Source: Blastococcus sp. TF02-09 (GTDB taxonomy: Bacteria; Actinomycetota; Actinomycetes; Mycobacteriales; Geodermatophilaceae). Taken from it: DNA of 64,000 nt. The stretch spans positions 1-64,000 of the forward strand of contig NZ_QOHH01000014.1 of assembly GCF_003319105.1 (NCBI RefSeq). Direction: 5' to 3'. The notes under the pieces are model-generated. The model searched no databases. It worked only from the letters and a program-made list of their open reading frames with translations, and had not been told where the DNA came from. Made by a program: the position numbers and the translations under genes. Positions 24,666 through 33,347 of this stretch are shown here, piece after piece. Position 1 is the first letter of the stretch; every line of letters starts with the position of its first letter.

Positions 24666-24708
24666 CTGCTCTTCCGCGGAAAAGCAGCCCGCTTTTCCGC
24701 GGAGAAGC
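24666..24708. repeat. Two CCGCGG-family palindromes
   Basis: Two units (24666-24687 and 24691-24708) fill the gap between convergent genes. The first lies 4 bases from the MFS stop and the second 6 bases from the oppF-like stop, one unit per gene. Each has the CCGCGG core with one arm mismatch. Probable bidirectional terminators. Confidence 0.85.
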
Positions 24709-24713
24709 AGACG

Positions 24714-25748
24714 TCAGGGGGTGGCCGTGACGCCTTCGGGGGCCGCCGCGGGCGCGCCGACGACGCCGTGGAGGTGGCAGGCGGCCTGCTGACCGGGCGC
24801 CCCGACCGACTGCAGCGCGGGGTCGACGTCGTCGCAGGGCTCGAACGCGTACGGGCAGCGGGTGCGGAACCGGCAGCCACTGGGGACGGCGGCCGGCGAG
24901 GGGACGTCGCCGGTGAGGACGATCCGCTTCCGTTCCCGCTCCAGCTTCGGGTGCGGTAGCGGCACCGCCGACAGCAGCGCCTGCGTGTAGGGCATCTGCG
25001 GATCGGTGCCCACCGCCCGCGCGGGACCGACCTCGACGATGCGGCCCAGGTACATGACGGCGATGCGGTCGGAGATGTGCCGCACGGCCGAGAGGTCGTG
25101 CGAGATGAACAGCAGCGTGAGCCCGAGCTGGCGCTGCAGCCGGCGCAGCAGGTTGAGCACCTGCGCCTGCACGCTCACGTCGAGGGAGGCGATCGCCTCG
25201 TCGCACACCAGGAAGTCCGGTTCGCCGGCCAGCGCGCGGGCGATGCCGACCCGCTGCCGCTGCCCGCCGGAGAACTCGTGCGGGTAGCGGCCGGCCACCC
25301 CGGGATCCAGGCCGACCAGCTCGAGCAGCTCGGCGACCCGGTCGGCGCGCGCCCGCTTGCCGGTGCGCAGCCCGTGCACCTCCAGCGGCTCGCCCACCGT
25401 CTGGGCCACGGTGCGGCGGGGGTCCAGCGACGCGAACGGGTCCTGGAACACCATGCCGGCGCGGCGCCGCAGCTCCTTGAGGCGGCGGCCCTCCAGGCCG
25501 GTCAGGTCAGTGCCGTCGAAGGTGAGCGTGCCGCCGGTCGTGGGCACCAGCCGCAGCAGCGCGTTGCCCAGCGTCGACTTCCCGCAGCCGGACTCCCCCA
25601 CCAGGCCGAGGGTCTCCCCGCGGTGGATGTCCAGGTCCACGCCGTCGACGGCGCGCAGCAGCCCGGCGGGCTTCCTCCGGAACCCCCGGCCGCCGACCGG
25701 GAAGTGCACCTCCAGCCCCCGGGCGGAGACCAGCACGTCGCCGCTCAC
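24714..25748 (-). CDS. Oligopeptide ABC transporter ATP-binding protein (OppF-like)
   Basis: A 344-residue ATPase of peptide importers. Walker [19 protein letters not shown]-loop [16 protein letters not shown], signature [16 protein letters not shown], Walker [15 protein letters not shown] and H-loop [12 protein letters not shown] are intact. The C-terminal oligopeptide/dipeptide transporter extension has the Cys cluster [14 protein letters not shown], which in relatives binds an iron-sulfur cluster. GTG 25748 overlaps the oppD stop by 4 bp. Last gene of the five-gene operon. Confidence 0.95.
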   Translation of the reverse strand: MSGDVLVSARGLEVHFPVGGRGFRRKPAGLLRAVDGVDLDIHRGETLGLVGESGCGKSTLGNALLRLVPTTGGTLTFDGTDLTGLEGRRLKELRRRAGMVFQDPFASLDPRRTVAQTVGEPLEVHGLRTGKRARADRVAELLELVGLDPGVAGRYPHEFSGGQRQRVGIARALAGEPDFLVCDEAIASLDVSVQAQVLNLLRRLQRQLGLTLLFISHDLSAVRHISDRIAVMYLGRIVEVGPARAVGTDPQMPYTQALLSAVPLPHPKLERERKRIVLTGDVPSPAAVPSGCRFRTRCPYAFEPCDDVDPALQSVGAPGQQAACHLHGVVGAPAAAPEGVTATP

Positions 25749-26782
25749 CGGAACCCCCCTGCCGGACTTTCGGTACCGGAAGTCCGGTCGGTGCACCAGG
25801 TCGCGGCGCGGTGCGGGAGCCGGACGTCCGCCGAGCCGATGACCGCCAGCGGCGGCTGCTCGGTCTCGCACCGCGCGTCGCCGCGCACCGGGCAGCGCGG
25901 CCAGAACACGCAGCCCGCCGGCAGGTCGGTCGGCGCCGGCGGCACCCCGGGCACCGTGGCGAGGTCGGGGACGACGCCGCCGACGGCCGGTCGGGCGAGG
26001 TCGGGCAGCGCGCCGAGCAGCCCGCGCGTGTACGGGTGGACCGGGTTCTCCAGGACGTCGTCGACCGTGCCGTCCTCCACGCACCGCCCGCCGTACATGA
26101 CCAGCACCCGGTCGGCGATCCCGGCCACGACCCCGAGGTCGTGGGTGATCCAGACGACCCCGGTGCCCCGCTCGGCCTGAAGCTTCTCGACCAGGTCGAT
26201 GATCTGCGCCTGCACGGTGACGTCCAGCGCCGTCGTCGCCTCGTCCGCCACGAGCAGCGCCGGTGAGTTCGACAGCGCGATCGCGATCACCACCCGCTGG
26301 CGCATGCCGCCGGACAGCTCGTGCGGGTAGCGGTCCAGCGCACCGACCGGGTCCGGCAGGCCCACCTCGCCGAGCAGCTCGGCGGCGCGGCGCCGGGCGG
26401 CGGCCTTGTCGACGTCGCCGTGCGCGCGGATGCCCTCGACGATCTGCCGGCCGATGGTCAGCACCGGGTTCAGCGAGGTCATCGGGTCCTGGAAGACCAT
26501 GCCCGCGCCGGGTCCGCGCACCTGCCGCAGCCGCTCGGGCGCCATGGTGAGCAGGTCCTCGCCCTGCAGCAGCGCCCGTCCGGTCACCGTGGCGATGCCC
26601 GCGGGCAGCAGGCCCAGCAGCGCCAGCACCGAGACGCTCTTGCCGCTGCCCGACTCCCCCACGACGGCGACGGTCTCGCCCGCGCCCACGCGGTAGGACA
26701 GCCCGTTCACCACGTCGGCCGGCCCGCGCGGCGTCCGCAGCCGCACGCGCAGGTCCTCGACCTCGAGCACCGGCGCCGTCAC
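25745..26782 (-). CDS. Oligopeptide ABC transporter ATP-binding protein (OppD-like)
   Basis: A 345-residue ATPase. Walker [19 protein letters not shown]-loop [16 protein letters not shown], signature [16 protein letters not shown], Walker [17 protein letters not shown] and H-loop [11 protein letters not shown] are all present, and the C terminus has the Cys-containing extension [15 protein letters not shown]. Start GTG 26782 overlaps the oppC stop by 4 bp. Odd: the last residues after WCTDR are encoded by a GGTACC-type palindrome (25762-25787), giving TSGTESPAG, so the repeat sits inside the coding end rather than after the stop. Confidence 0.95.
   Translation of the reverse strand: MTAPVLEVEDLRVRLRTPRGPADVVNGLSYRVGAGETVAVVGESGSGKSVSVLALLGLLPAGIATVTGRALLQGEDLLTMAPERLRQVRGPGAGMVFQDPMTSLNPVLTIGRQIVEGIRAHGDVDKAAARRRAAELLGEVGLPDPVGALDRYPHELSGGMRQRVVIAIALSNSPALLVADEATTALDVTVQAQIIDLVEKLQAERGTGVVWITHDLGVVAGIADRVLVMYGGRCVEDGTVDDVLENPVHPYTRGLLGALPDLARPAVGGVVPDLATVPGVPPAPTDLPAGCVFWPRCPVRGDARCETEQPPLAVIGSADVRLPHRAATWCTDRTSGTESPAGGFR
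25762..25787. repeat. GGTACC-family palindrome inside the 3' end of oppD
   Basis: A 26-bp near-palindrome of the GGACTTTC/GAAAGTCC family with one mismatch (GGAAGTCC). Unlike the other copies it is translated, as the last codons of the oppD-like gene, and lies 14 bases upstream of the oppF-like start. Confidence 0.85.
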
Positions 26783-27681
26783 CGGCCACCGCCGGCCATG
26801 AGCGTCCGCTGCTTGGGGTCCAGGACGTCGCGCAGCCCGTCGCCGAGCAGGTTGAAGCACAGCACGGTCAGGAAGATCGCCATCCCCGGGAAGAACGCCA
26901 GCCACCAGGCCAGGTCGATGAAGCCGCGCCCCTCGGCCAGCATCAGCCCCCACGACGGGTCCGGCGGCTGGGTGCCGAGCCCGAGGAAGGACAGGGCGGC
27001 CTCGGCGAGGACGGCGAAGGCCAGGCTGATCGAGGTCTGCACGATGATCGGCGGCGCGGCGTTGGGCAGCACGTGCCGGGTCAGCAGCCGCCAGTCCGAG
27101 GCGCCCACCGAGCGCGAGGCCCGCACGTAGACCTCCTCGCGCACGCCCAGCACGCTGGCGCGGGTCACCCGGGCGAAGACCGGGATGTAGACGATGCCGA
27201 TGGCCAGCGCGGTGTTGCCCCAGCCGGTACCGCGGACGGCGAGCACGGCGATGGCCAGCAGCACCGCCGGGAACGCGAACAGCATGTCCATGAGCCGCAT
27301 GAGGGCGTCGTCGATCCACCGGCCGTAGAACCCCGCGAGCAGCCCGATGCCGGTGCCGATGAGCAGCGCGATGCCCACCGCCAGGAACCCCACCCGCAGC
27401 GAGACACCGGTGCCGAGGACGACCCGGCTGAGGATGTCGCGGCCGAGGTCGTCGGTGCCGAACGGGTGCGCCCCGCTCGGCGACTCCAGCCGGGCGGCGA
27501 CGTCGACCTCGTTGGGGCCCTGCGGGGCCAGCGTCTCGTCGAAGATCGCGACCAGCACGAGGGCGAGCAGGAGCAGCGCCGAGACGGCGGCCGTCGGGTT
27601 GTGCGCCAGCAGGCCGAGCGTCTCGCGCCACCGGGGTGTCGCGGGGCGCAGGGAGACGGGGGCGCCGACCTCGGCGGTCAT
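26779..27681 (-). CDS. Oligopeptide ABC transporter permease (OppC-like)
   Basis: A 300-residue permease. The N-terminal cytosolic lead precedes TM1 ([18 protein letters not shown]), then the family's [19 protein letters not shown], further TMs and the coupling loop [21 protein letters not shown]-terminal [14 protein letters not shown] is the classic end of DppC/OppC proteins. ATG 27681 overlaps the oppB stop by 4 bp and the 3' end overlaps oppD by 4 bp, so the four transporter genes are tightly coupled. Confidence 0.95.
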   Translation of the reverse strand: MTAEVGAPVSLRPATPRWRETLGLLAHNPTAAVSALLLLALVLVAIFDETLAPQGPNEVDVAARLESPSGAHPFGTDDLGRDILSRVVLGTGVSLRVGFLAVGIALLIGTGIGLLAGFYGRWIDDALMRLMDMLFAFPAVLLAIAVLAVRGTGWGNTALAIGIVYIPVFARVTRASVLGVREEVYVRASRSVGASDWRLLTRHVLPNAAPPIIVQTSISLAFAVLAEAALSFLGLGTQPPDPSWGLMLAEGRGFIDLAWWLAFFPGMAIFLTVLCFNLLGDGLRDVLDPKQRTLMAGGGR

Positions 27682-28619
27682 CGCCGGATCCGGGGGTCGA
27701 TGGCGGTGTAGAGCAGGTCGACCACCAGGTTGATGACGAGGAAGACGACGGCGAACAGCAGGATCGCGCCCTGCAGCACCGGGTAGTCGCGCGCCTGCAC
27801 CGACTGCAGGGCGAGCTGCCCCAGCCCGGGCCAGGAGAACACGATCTCCACGACGACGACGCCGGACAGCAGGTAGGCCAGCTGCACGCCGGTGACGGTC
27901 ACCAGCGGGAGCAGGGCGTTGCGCAGCACGTGCCCGGTGAACACCTGGCGCGAGGACAGCCCCTTCGCCTGCGCCGTCCGCACGTGGTCGGCGCCGAGGG
28001 CCTCGAGCACGCTGGAGCGCACGAACCGCGTGATCACCGAGCCGGACACCACGCCGGTGACCACCGCGGGCAGGATCAGCCGCTGCAGCCAGCCGGCCGG
28101 GTCCTCGGTGAGCGGCACGTAGCCCCCCGACGGCAGCCAGCCGAGGGTCCCGGCGAACACCAGGATCAGCACGATCGACATCCAGAACTCCGGCACCGAG
28201 ATGCCGAACTGGCTGAAGACGGTGGCGACCCGGTCGACGAGCGACCGCGGCCGCAGCGCCGAGATCGTGCCCAGCGGGACGGCGATGGCCAGCGCGACGA
28301 GGATCGAGGCGAACGCCAGCGTGATCGTGGCGGGCAGCCGCTCGCCGATGAGGGAGGCGACGGTGTCCCCGCTGCGGAAGCTGACGCCGAGGTCGCCGGT
28401 GAGCGCCGAGCCCAGCCAGCTGACGAACTGCTGCACCAGCGGCTGGTCCAGGCCCGACCGCTCGCGCAGCGCGTCGTAGGTCTCCTGCGAGAACCGGGTG
28501 CCCAGGGCCAGCCGCACCGGGTCGCCCGGCACCAGGTGGACCAGCGCGAACACGATGACGCTGACCCCCGCCAGCACCACCACCGACTGCCCGGTGCGGC
28601 GGAGGACGTACCCGGTCAG
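27678..28619 (-). CDS. Oligopeptide ABC transporter permease (OppB-like), CTG start
   Basis: A 313-residue permease if read from CTG 28619. The family needs a cytosolic Tyr-x-x-Arg-Arg lead before TM1, and that lead (TGYVLRRTGQSVVVLAG) is encoded only if translation begins at this CTG; the first ATG/GTG/TTG in frame is GTG 28583, which would start inside TM1. The CTG overlaps the upstream stop by 4 bases as CTGA, like the GTGA junctions of the other genes, and has GGAG five bases ahead. Other landmarks: LVHLVPGDPVRLALG, the loop ALGADHVRTAQAKGLSSRQV and C-terminal LLYTAIDPRIR. Confidence 0.9.
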   Translation of the reverse strand: MTGYVLRRTGQSVVVLAGVSVIVFALVHLVPGDPVRLALGTRFSQETYDALRERSGLDQPLVQQFVSWLGSALTGDLGVSFRSGDTVASLIGERLPATITLAFASILVALAIAVPLGTISALRPRSLVDRVATVFSQFGISVPEFWMSIVLILVFAGTLGWLPSGGYVPLTEDPAGWLQRLILPAVVTGVVSGSVITRFVRSSVLEALGADHVRTAQAKGLSSRQVFTGHVLRNALLPLVTVTGVQLAYLLSGVVVVEIVFSWPGLGQLALQSVQARDYPVLQGAILLFAVVFLVINLVVDLLYTAIDPRIRR

Positions 28620-30142
28620 GGCAGCTCCACGTTCTCGAAGTTGATCGCCTTGTCCGCCCGGATCTGGTAGCCCGACAGCCCCGGCGCCCAGGCCTGCACC
28701 ACGTCGGGGTTGTAGAGGTACAGGTAGGAGACGTCGTCGACGATGAGCTGCGCCGCCTGGTCGTAGATCGCCTTGCGGGCCTCGTCCTCGGGCTCCGTGG
28801 CGCCCTGCTGCAGCAGCTGGTCGACCTGCGGGTTGCTGTAGCCCTGGTAGTTGTTCGGGCCGCCGGTCTGGTGCTGCTCCTGGTAGTACGCCGCGGGGTC
28901 GAGGTTGCCCAGCCAGCCCAGGTAGAAGGCGTCGAAGTCACCGGCGCCCTGGCGGTCCAGCCAGGTGGCGAAGTCCAGCGTCTCGATCTCGACGGTCACC
29001 CCGATCTCCTCGAGCTGGCTGGCGATCACCTGCGCCGCGGTCACCGTCTCCGGGTACTCGTCGGTGACCATCAGGCCCATCGTCAGCGGCGTCGTGACCC
29101 CGGCCTGCTGCAGGAGCTGGCGGGCCTGGTCGACGTCGCGGTCGAACGGTGCGTAGTCGTAGTAGAAGAAGCTGTCCTCGGGGATGGCCGTCTGGTTGGC
29201 CTGCGCCGCACCGAACCAGGCCGCCTCGGCCACCGCCTCCCGGTCGACGGCGAGGGAGATCGCGCGCCGCACGTCGCGGTTGTCGAACGGCGGGCGGGCG
29301 TAGTTCATGGACAGGTACCAGTAGTCGACGCTGGGCGTGGTCTCCAGCTCCACCGAGTCGTCGTCGCCCAGGGACTCGATCTGCTGCGGCGGGACGTTGT
29401 CGGTCCACTGCACCTCGCCGTTCTGCAGCGCCGTCAGCGCGGCGGCCGGCTCGGTGATGTACCGGAACTCCACGCCGTCGACGCTCGGGGCGCCGCCCCA
29501 GTAGTCCTCGTACGCGGTGAGCACGGTGCTGCTGGCGTCCGAGCTCTCCAGCCGGAAGGGGCCGGTGCCGTTGGCCTCGGTGGTGAGGTCCAGGTCGTCG
29601 GCGGCGCCCTCCGGGAGGATCGCCATGCCCTTGAACGACCCGATCCGCTCGAGCAGGTTCGGCGTCGGCTGGGACAGGGTCAGGACGACGGTGTCCGGGC
29701 CGTCGGCCGCCACGGACTCGACGTTCTGGAAGCGGAAGGAGTTGCTCAACTCCTCGTCGATGATCCGGTTGTAGGAGTAGACGACGTCGGCGGAGTCGAA
29801 CTCGCTGCCGTCGTGGAAGGTGACGCCGTCGCGCAGGGTGAAGCGCCACTCCAGGCCGTCGTCGCTGGTCTTCCACTCCGTGGCCAGGCTCGGCTGCATC
29901 GTGAGGTCCTCTGGATCGGGGACCACGAGGGTGTCGTAGACGTTCTCCAGCACCTGGAAGCTCGCGTACGCGGTGGTGACGTGCGGGTCGAGTTGGTCGG
30001 GCTGGGCGCTGACGGCGGCGACCAGCGTGTTGTCACCGCCCCCGCCCCCGCCGCCGCCGGTGTCCACGGACTCCCCGCCCCCGCAGGCGCTCAGCGCGAG
30101 GGTTCCGGCGACGGCGAGGGCGAGAGGGCGGGTGGCGCGCAC
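28616..30142 (-). CDS. Peptide ABC transporter substrate-binding lipoprotein (SBP family 5)
   Basis: A 508-residue OppA/DppA-type lipoprotein. The signal peptide ends in LALSACGGG with the lipobox Cys near residue 20, followed by a Gly-rich linker and the SBP_bac_5 domain: QPDQLDPHVTTAYASFQVLENVYD, then the signature WRFTLRDGVTFHDGSEFDSADVVYSYNR split across the first lobe. The second lobe holds VRRAISLAVDREAV. It captures peptides or related nutrients for the permease encoded downstream. First gene of the operon; the four palindromes at 30231-30319 lie upstream. Confidence 0.93.
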   Translation of the reverse strand: MRATRPLALAVAGTLALSACGGGESVDTGGGGGGGGDNTLVAAVSAQPDQLDPHVTTAYASFQVLENVYDTLVVPDPEDLTMQPSLATEWKTSDDGLEWRFTLRDGVTFHDGSEFDSADVVYSYNRIIDEELSNSFRFQNVESVAADGPDTVVLTLSQPTPNLLERIGSFKGMAILPEGAADDLDLTTEANGTGPFRLESSDASSTVLTAYEDYWGGAPSVDGVEFRYITEPAAALTALQNGEVQWTDNVPPQQIESLGDDDSVELETTPSVDYWYLSMNYARPPFDNRDVRRAISLAVDREAVAEAAWFGAAQANQTAIPEDSFFYYDYAPFDRDVDQARQLLQQAGVTTPLTMGLMVTDEYPETVTAAQVIASQLEEIGVTVEIETLDFATWLDRQGAGDFDAFYLGWLGNLDPAAYYQEQHQTGGPNNYQGYSNPQVDQLLQQGATEPEDEARKAIYDQAAQLIVDDVSYLYLYNPDVVQAWAPGLSGYQIRADKAINFENVELP

Positions 30143-30230
30143 GGGAGCCTCCGGATGCTTCGGGGATCGTCGTCCGGGCCCGACCTTCCACCCGTCCGCG
30201 CCGGCCGGCCACCCGACCCGGGACGCCCCC

Positions 30231-30319
30231 CTGCTTTTCCGCGGAAAGGCAGGCCGCTTCTCCGCGGAAAAGCAGGCCGCTTCTCCGCGGAAAAGCAGGC
30301 GGCTTTTCCGCGGAGAAGC
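30231..30319. repeat. Array of four CCGCGG-family palindromes
   Basis: Four units (30231-30252, 30256-30273, 30279-30296, 30302-30319) at a period of about 23 bases, each with the CCGCGG core and CTTTT/CTTCT arms. The last unit ends 5 bases before the stop of the 51-residue membrane protein gene. The array lies in a tandem (not convergent) gap. The largest cluster of this family in the window. Confidence 0.88.
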
Positions 30320-30323
30320 GGGG

Positions 30324-30479
30324 TCAGTCGACGGTGACGTCGTCGAACGGCAGCCGGGGCTCCACCCACGGGAAGACGACGAAGAGCAGCAGCGCGACCA
30401 CCGCGGTGAGGAGCACCAGCGCGCAGACCGTCCTGCTCGCGGTGCCGCCGGGGAGGTGGCGCCAGATCCAGCCGTACAT
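30324..30479 (-). CDS. Small membrane protein next to the sortase gene
   Basis: A 51-residue protein. ATG 30479 reads MYGWIWRHLPGGTASR, then one membrane helix (about residues 17-40, VCALVLLTAVVALLLFVVFP) and the ending WVEPRLPFDDVTVD. Small proteins with this MYGWIWRHLPG start and WVEPxLPFDDVTVD end recur beside class E sortase genes in actinobacteria as far as I recall. It follows the sortase stop by 12 bp, so the two are likely an operon. Function unknown; a sortase partner is a reasonable guess. Confidence 0.85.
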   Translation of the reverse strand: MYGWIWRHLPGGTASRTVCALVLLTAVVALLLFVVFPWVEPRLPFDDVTVD

Positions 30480-30491
30480 GTGGCCTCCGGG

Positions 30492-31286
30492 TCAGCGGTT
30501 CTCGTGCAGGGCGTCGGGGCCGTCGGGGTACTGCGCCTTGCTCAGCGCACCGCCGTCGAGGCGTGCGTGGACGACCAGCCGCTGCCGCGCGGAGTAGCGG
30601 GGATGGCAGGTGGTCAGGGTCAGGTAGGCACCCGACGGCGCCGCGCCGGCGGCGTTCGGGGTGGGGGAGATGACCTCGAGCGCGGTCGGGCGGACGATCT
30701 GCATCCCGGGGATCCCGCTGGGATCGTCCTCGGCCAGCACCCGGTAGACGAACCAGCTGTCGGCGGTCTCCACGACGACGGGGTCACCGGGCCGCATCGC
30801 GTCCAGCTGGAGGAACGGCGAGCCCTTGCCGACGCGGTGGCCGGCGAACGCGACGTTGCCCTCCTCCCCCGGCATCGCCGTGTCCGTGTAGTGGCCCGGG
30901 CCCTGCGAGAGCTGCTCCTCCTCGGTGCCCTCCAGGACGACGCGGGTGTAGTCCTCGCCCAGCCGCGGGATGCGCAGCACGGCGAACGCGTCCCCGAGCT
31001 CGACCCGGGTGATCGCGCCGCGCCCGGGCGCGGAGTCCCACTCCTCGCGCAGTTGCTCGGACAGCTCGTCCTGCCGCTGCGCCGTCACCACGTCGGTCAC
31101 GAACACCGCGTAGACGGCGAACAGGAGCAGCACCACGCCGGCGGTGACCAGCAGCTCGCCGGCGCCGAGGGCGAGCGTCCGCCAGAGACCCCGCCGGGGC
31201 GGTGCGTCGGCACGGGCACCGGGGACCGGCGGGAGCCCGGGCACGCGGTCCCACCGCTGCGTCCGGTCGCCGTCCGGGTCCGTCAT
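30492..31286 (-). CDS. Class E sortase
   Basis: A 264-residue membrane-anchored transpeptidase that would link LAxTG proteins to the cell wall. N-terminal Pro/Arg-rich cytosolic lead, TM at about 52-75 (GELLVTAGVVLLLFAVYAVF), then the sortase barrel. The catalytic His is in VAFAGHRVG, the Cys in LTLTTCHPRYSARQRL, with the Arg a few residues on. ATG 31286 is the best start; a longer open frame lacks coding character. The gene immediately upstream ends in a LASTG sorting signal, a matched enzyme and substrate pair. Confidence 0.93.
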   Translation of the reverse strand: MTDPDGDRTQRWDRVPGLPPVPGARADAPPRRGLWRTLALGAGELLVTAGVVLLLFAVYAVFVTDVVTAQRQDELSEQLREEWDSAPGRGAITRVELGDAFAVLRIPRLGEDYTRVVLEGTEEEQLSQGPGHYTDTAMPGEEGNVAFAGHRVGKGSPFLQLDAMRPGDPVVVETADSWFVYRVLAEDDPSGIPGMQIVRPTALEVISPTPNAAGAAPSGAYLTLTTCHPRYSARQRLVVHARLDGGALSKAQYPDGPDALHENR

Positions 31287-31386
31287 GCCGCTCCCCCGGT
31301 CCCGTTCCTGCCGGCCGGACCCCTCGCCGGCAGCAGCCCGAATGCTAGGTGAGGCGCGACCGGGTGCCGGTTCCCGCGCCCGAACG

Positions 31387-31427
31387 GCTCCGGCCCCGTC
31401 CCGCGGGTGCGGGAACGGGGCCGGAGC
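31387..31427. terminator. GC-rich hairpin after the sortase-substrate gene
   Basis: An 18-bp stem with one bulge (arms 31387-31404 and 31409-31427, loop 4), 17 bases downstream of the stop at 31444 on the minus strand. A clear terminator-like structure that separates the substrate gene from the sortase gene. Confidence 0.75.
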
Positions 31428-31443
31428 TGCGTGCGAGGTGCGA

Positions 31444-32805
31444 TCAGGCCTGCGGACGGCGACGCGCGGCGACGAGCAGCCCGCCACCGGCGGCCAGGGC
31501 GACCAGTCCGCCCAGGGCCGGCCATGCGACGTCCGCGCCGGTGGAGGCCAGCTCCGCCTCGGCCGGTGCGGCGCTGACGGTGATCGGCAGGGTCAGGTAG
31601 TGGGCCTGGCCATCGGCGCCGACGCCCGCCGCGACCAGCGTGTGCTCGCCCGCCGCGAGGTCCTCGGGCAGGGTCACCGTGACGTCGATGTCGCCGTCGC
31701 CGTCCGCCACCGTGGTGGCCAGCACCCGGGGGACGGAGTAGACGATCAGCGTCACCGTCGAGTGCGGCGCGTAGCCGCTGCCGGTGATCCGGACCGCGGA
31801 GCCGGACGTCACTGGGCCGCTCTCCCCGGCCGGACGGACCAGGTCGCCGGTCTTGGTGGGGACGGCGGAGGGCACGCCGTTGGCGGACACCCGCTCGGAC
31901 GCGATGCCGGGGTTGCCGGCGCTGTCGGCCGCCTGGACGGTGACCCAGTAGAGGCCGCTGGTCGGGACGTCGGAGGCGGCCACGTCGCAGCTGAGGACGT
32001 CCGCCTCGGTGCTGCAGAGCGGACCGCCCATCTGCCCGCCGTCCCAGCCCACGCCGTACCCGGCGATCGGGAACGTGCCGTCGGCCGGGGACGCGCTCCA
32101 GGTGATGTGCAGGCCACCGGAGGGGGTGTGCGTCACCGCGACGTCGCCCGGAGCGCCGATCGGGCGGTGCGCCGTCGCGGTCTGGGGCTCGCTCGCGTCG
32201 CTGGGGGTGCCGTTCGCCGCGACCGCCCGCACCGCGACGGTGTAGCTCGTGCCGTTGGTGAGCCCGGTGAGGGTGCCGATGAGCGAGTCGTCGCGCAGCG
32301 CCGTCGTCAGGGTGGTCCAGGTGGTGCCGCCGTCCAGCGTGTACTGGTAGCCGGTGGTCGGGACGCCGCCGCCCCAGCCCTCGGAGAGGTGCAGGGTCAG
32401 CGTCCGGTCGCCGCCCTGGACCCAGTCGAGGGACGGCGTGGCGGGTGCGCAGACGATGCCCTCGGCGGAGATTGCACCGGCGCCGCCGTCGGCGTCCTCG
32501 CCATCGACGCTGAGCTCGCCGTCGGCGGGGTACTGGTTGATGCCGTCCCCCGAGCCCGGGCCGGCGAGGTCGCCGCCGCCGTTGCCGCCGTAGACCGAGA
32601 GCAGGAAGTCGCCGGGCCCGGTGACGACGGAGCTCGCCCCACCACCGCCGCCCGCGGCGTCGCCGTCCGCGCCGTCGTACGACGGGTCGAGCGCGTTCGT
32701 GCCGCCGGCCCCACCGGTCAGGCCGCCGGCGGCGGCGTCGGCACCCGCGCCACCGGGAGCGAGCCGGTAGGTCGTGGCGACCGTGGGGTCCGCGACGTAG
32801 GTCAC
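31444..32805 (-). pseudogene. LAxTG-anchored surface protein, C-terminal part after a frameshift
   Basis: This 453-codon frame starts in the middle of a Gly-rich region (VTYVADPTVATTYRLAPGG) and has no signal peptide of its own. It then has two fibronectin type III-like domains (GYQYTLDGGTTWTTL; GLHITWSASPADGTFPI), an Ig-like/IPT-like region (VRITGSGYAPHSTVTLIVY) and a sorting signal LASTG followed by a hydrophobic segment and RRRPQA. The signal peptide is in the preceding frame (32802-33092), which ends in TGA overlapping the GTG at 32805. One missing base in a run near 32810-32820 would join them. Could also be a genuine coupled pair, but a surface protein without a signal peptide makes little sense. 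Confidence 0.82.
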
Positions 32806-33092
32806 CAGGTCCAGGCCCCGCCGGGGACGCCGTCCTCACCGGTGCCGCTGCCGGCACCGCCCTGGCCACCCTCGAGATGCCAGGAGACGGCGCAGTAGCC
32901 GGCCGGGAGCACCCACGTGTCGGTGCCGCCGTCGTGGTCGTAGGAGAAGCCGGGAGGGTTCGCCGTCTCGACGGCGCCCGCCGGGGCGACGGCCGAGGCG
33001 ACGCCACCGAAGGCGAGGACCGAGCTGGACAGGGCGAGAGCGCCGGCGGCCGTGAGGCCGAGCGCACGCCGGGACGGTGGGACGAGGTGCAC
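32802..33092 (-). pseudogene. LAxTG surface protein, N-terminal part with signal peptide
   Basis: From GTG 33092, with GGGGAG five bases upstream, a 96-residue frame: basic N terminus and signal peptide (RRALGLTAAGALALSSSVLA, cleavage near SAVAPAGA), then NPPGFSYDHDGGTDTWVLPA and a Gly-rich segment GGQGGAGSGTGEDG, ending at TGA 32802-32804. The Gly-rich stretch continues with the same character in the neighbouring frame. In the frame of the C-terminal part the sequence just before the GTG reads GLDLV, so a single-base deletion (for example in GGCGGGGCC) restores one protein of about 550 residues. Confidence 0.8.
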
Positions 33093-33347
33093 GCCGACTC
33101 CCCGAGGAGGGCCCGGGACACGCCGGGCTCGCTGGTCCGGGTCGCCGGTCCAGCGAGCACGGGACCACGCCACGCACTTGTCGCCACGCCGCGCCACGCT
33201 GCGCGAACGCACGGGGCGCGACGTGATTCGACCGTGACCTCGGCCGAGGCGATCACCGCTCGGGCCGACCGGAACACTGACGAACCGGCCGCGCTCCCGT
33301 TGTGCGGATCAGTTCAGTCCGACAGCGTTCCGCAACCCGTCGGGGGA
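33093..33347. other. Intergenic region upstream of the surface-protein gene
   Basis: About 255 bases between the surface-protein start and the acyl-CoA dehydrogenase stop, both on the minus strand. I see no gene. It should hold the promoter of the surface-protein gene and the terminator of the dehydrogenase gene; a weak stem around 33300-33345 (TTGTGCGG...CCGCAAC) may serve the latter. Confidence 0.4.

Noticed and set aside
20531-24730. 1399-codon plus-strand open frame
   Set aside because: Antisense to the MFS and GGDEF-EAL genes, which have full domain matches; the translation is low complexity.
30231-30319. Four evenly spaced palindromes as a mini CRISPR array
   Set aside because: Units are adjacent with 3-5 bases between them and no unique spacers; the same unit occurs singly elsewhere.
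32802-32815. Programmed ribosomal frameshift in the surface-protein gene
   Set aside because: No slippery heptamer or downstream structure is evident; a simple one-base loss in a G/C run is more economical. Kept as an open alternative only.
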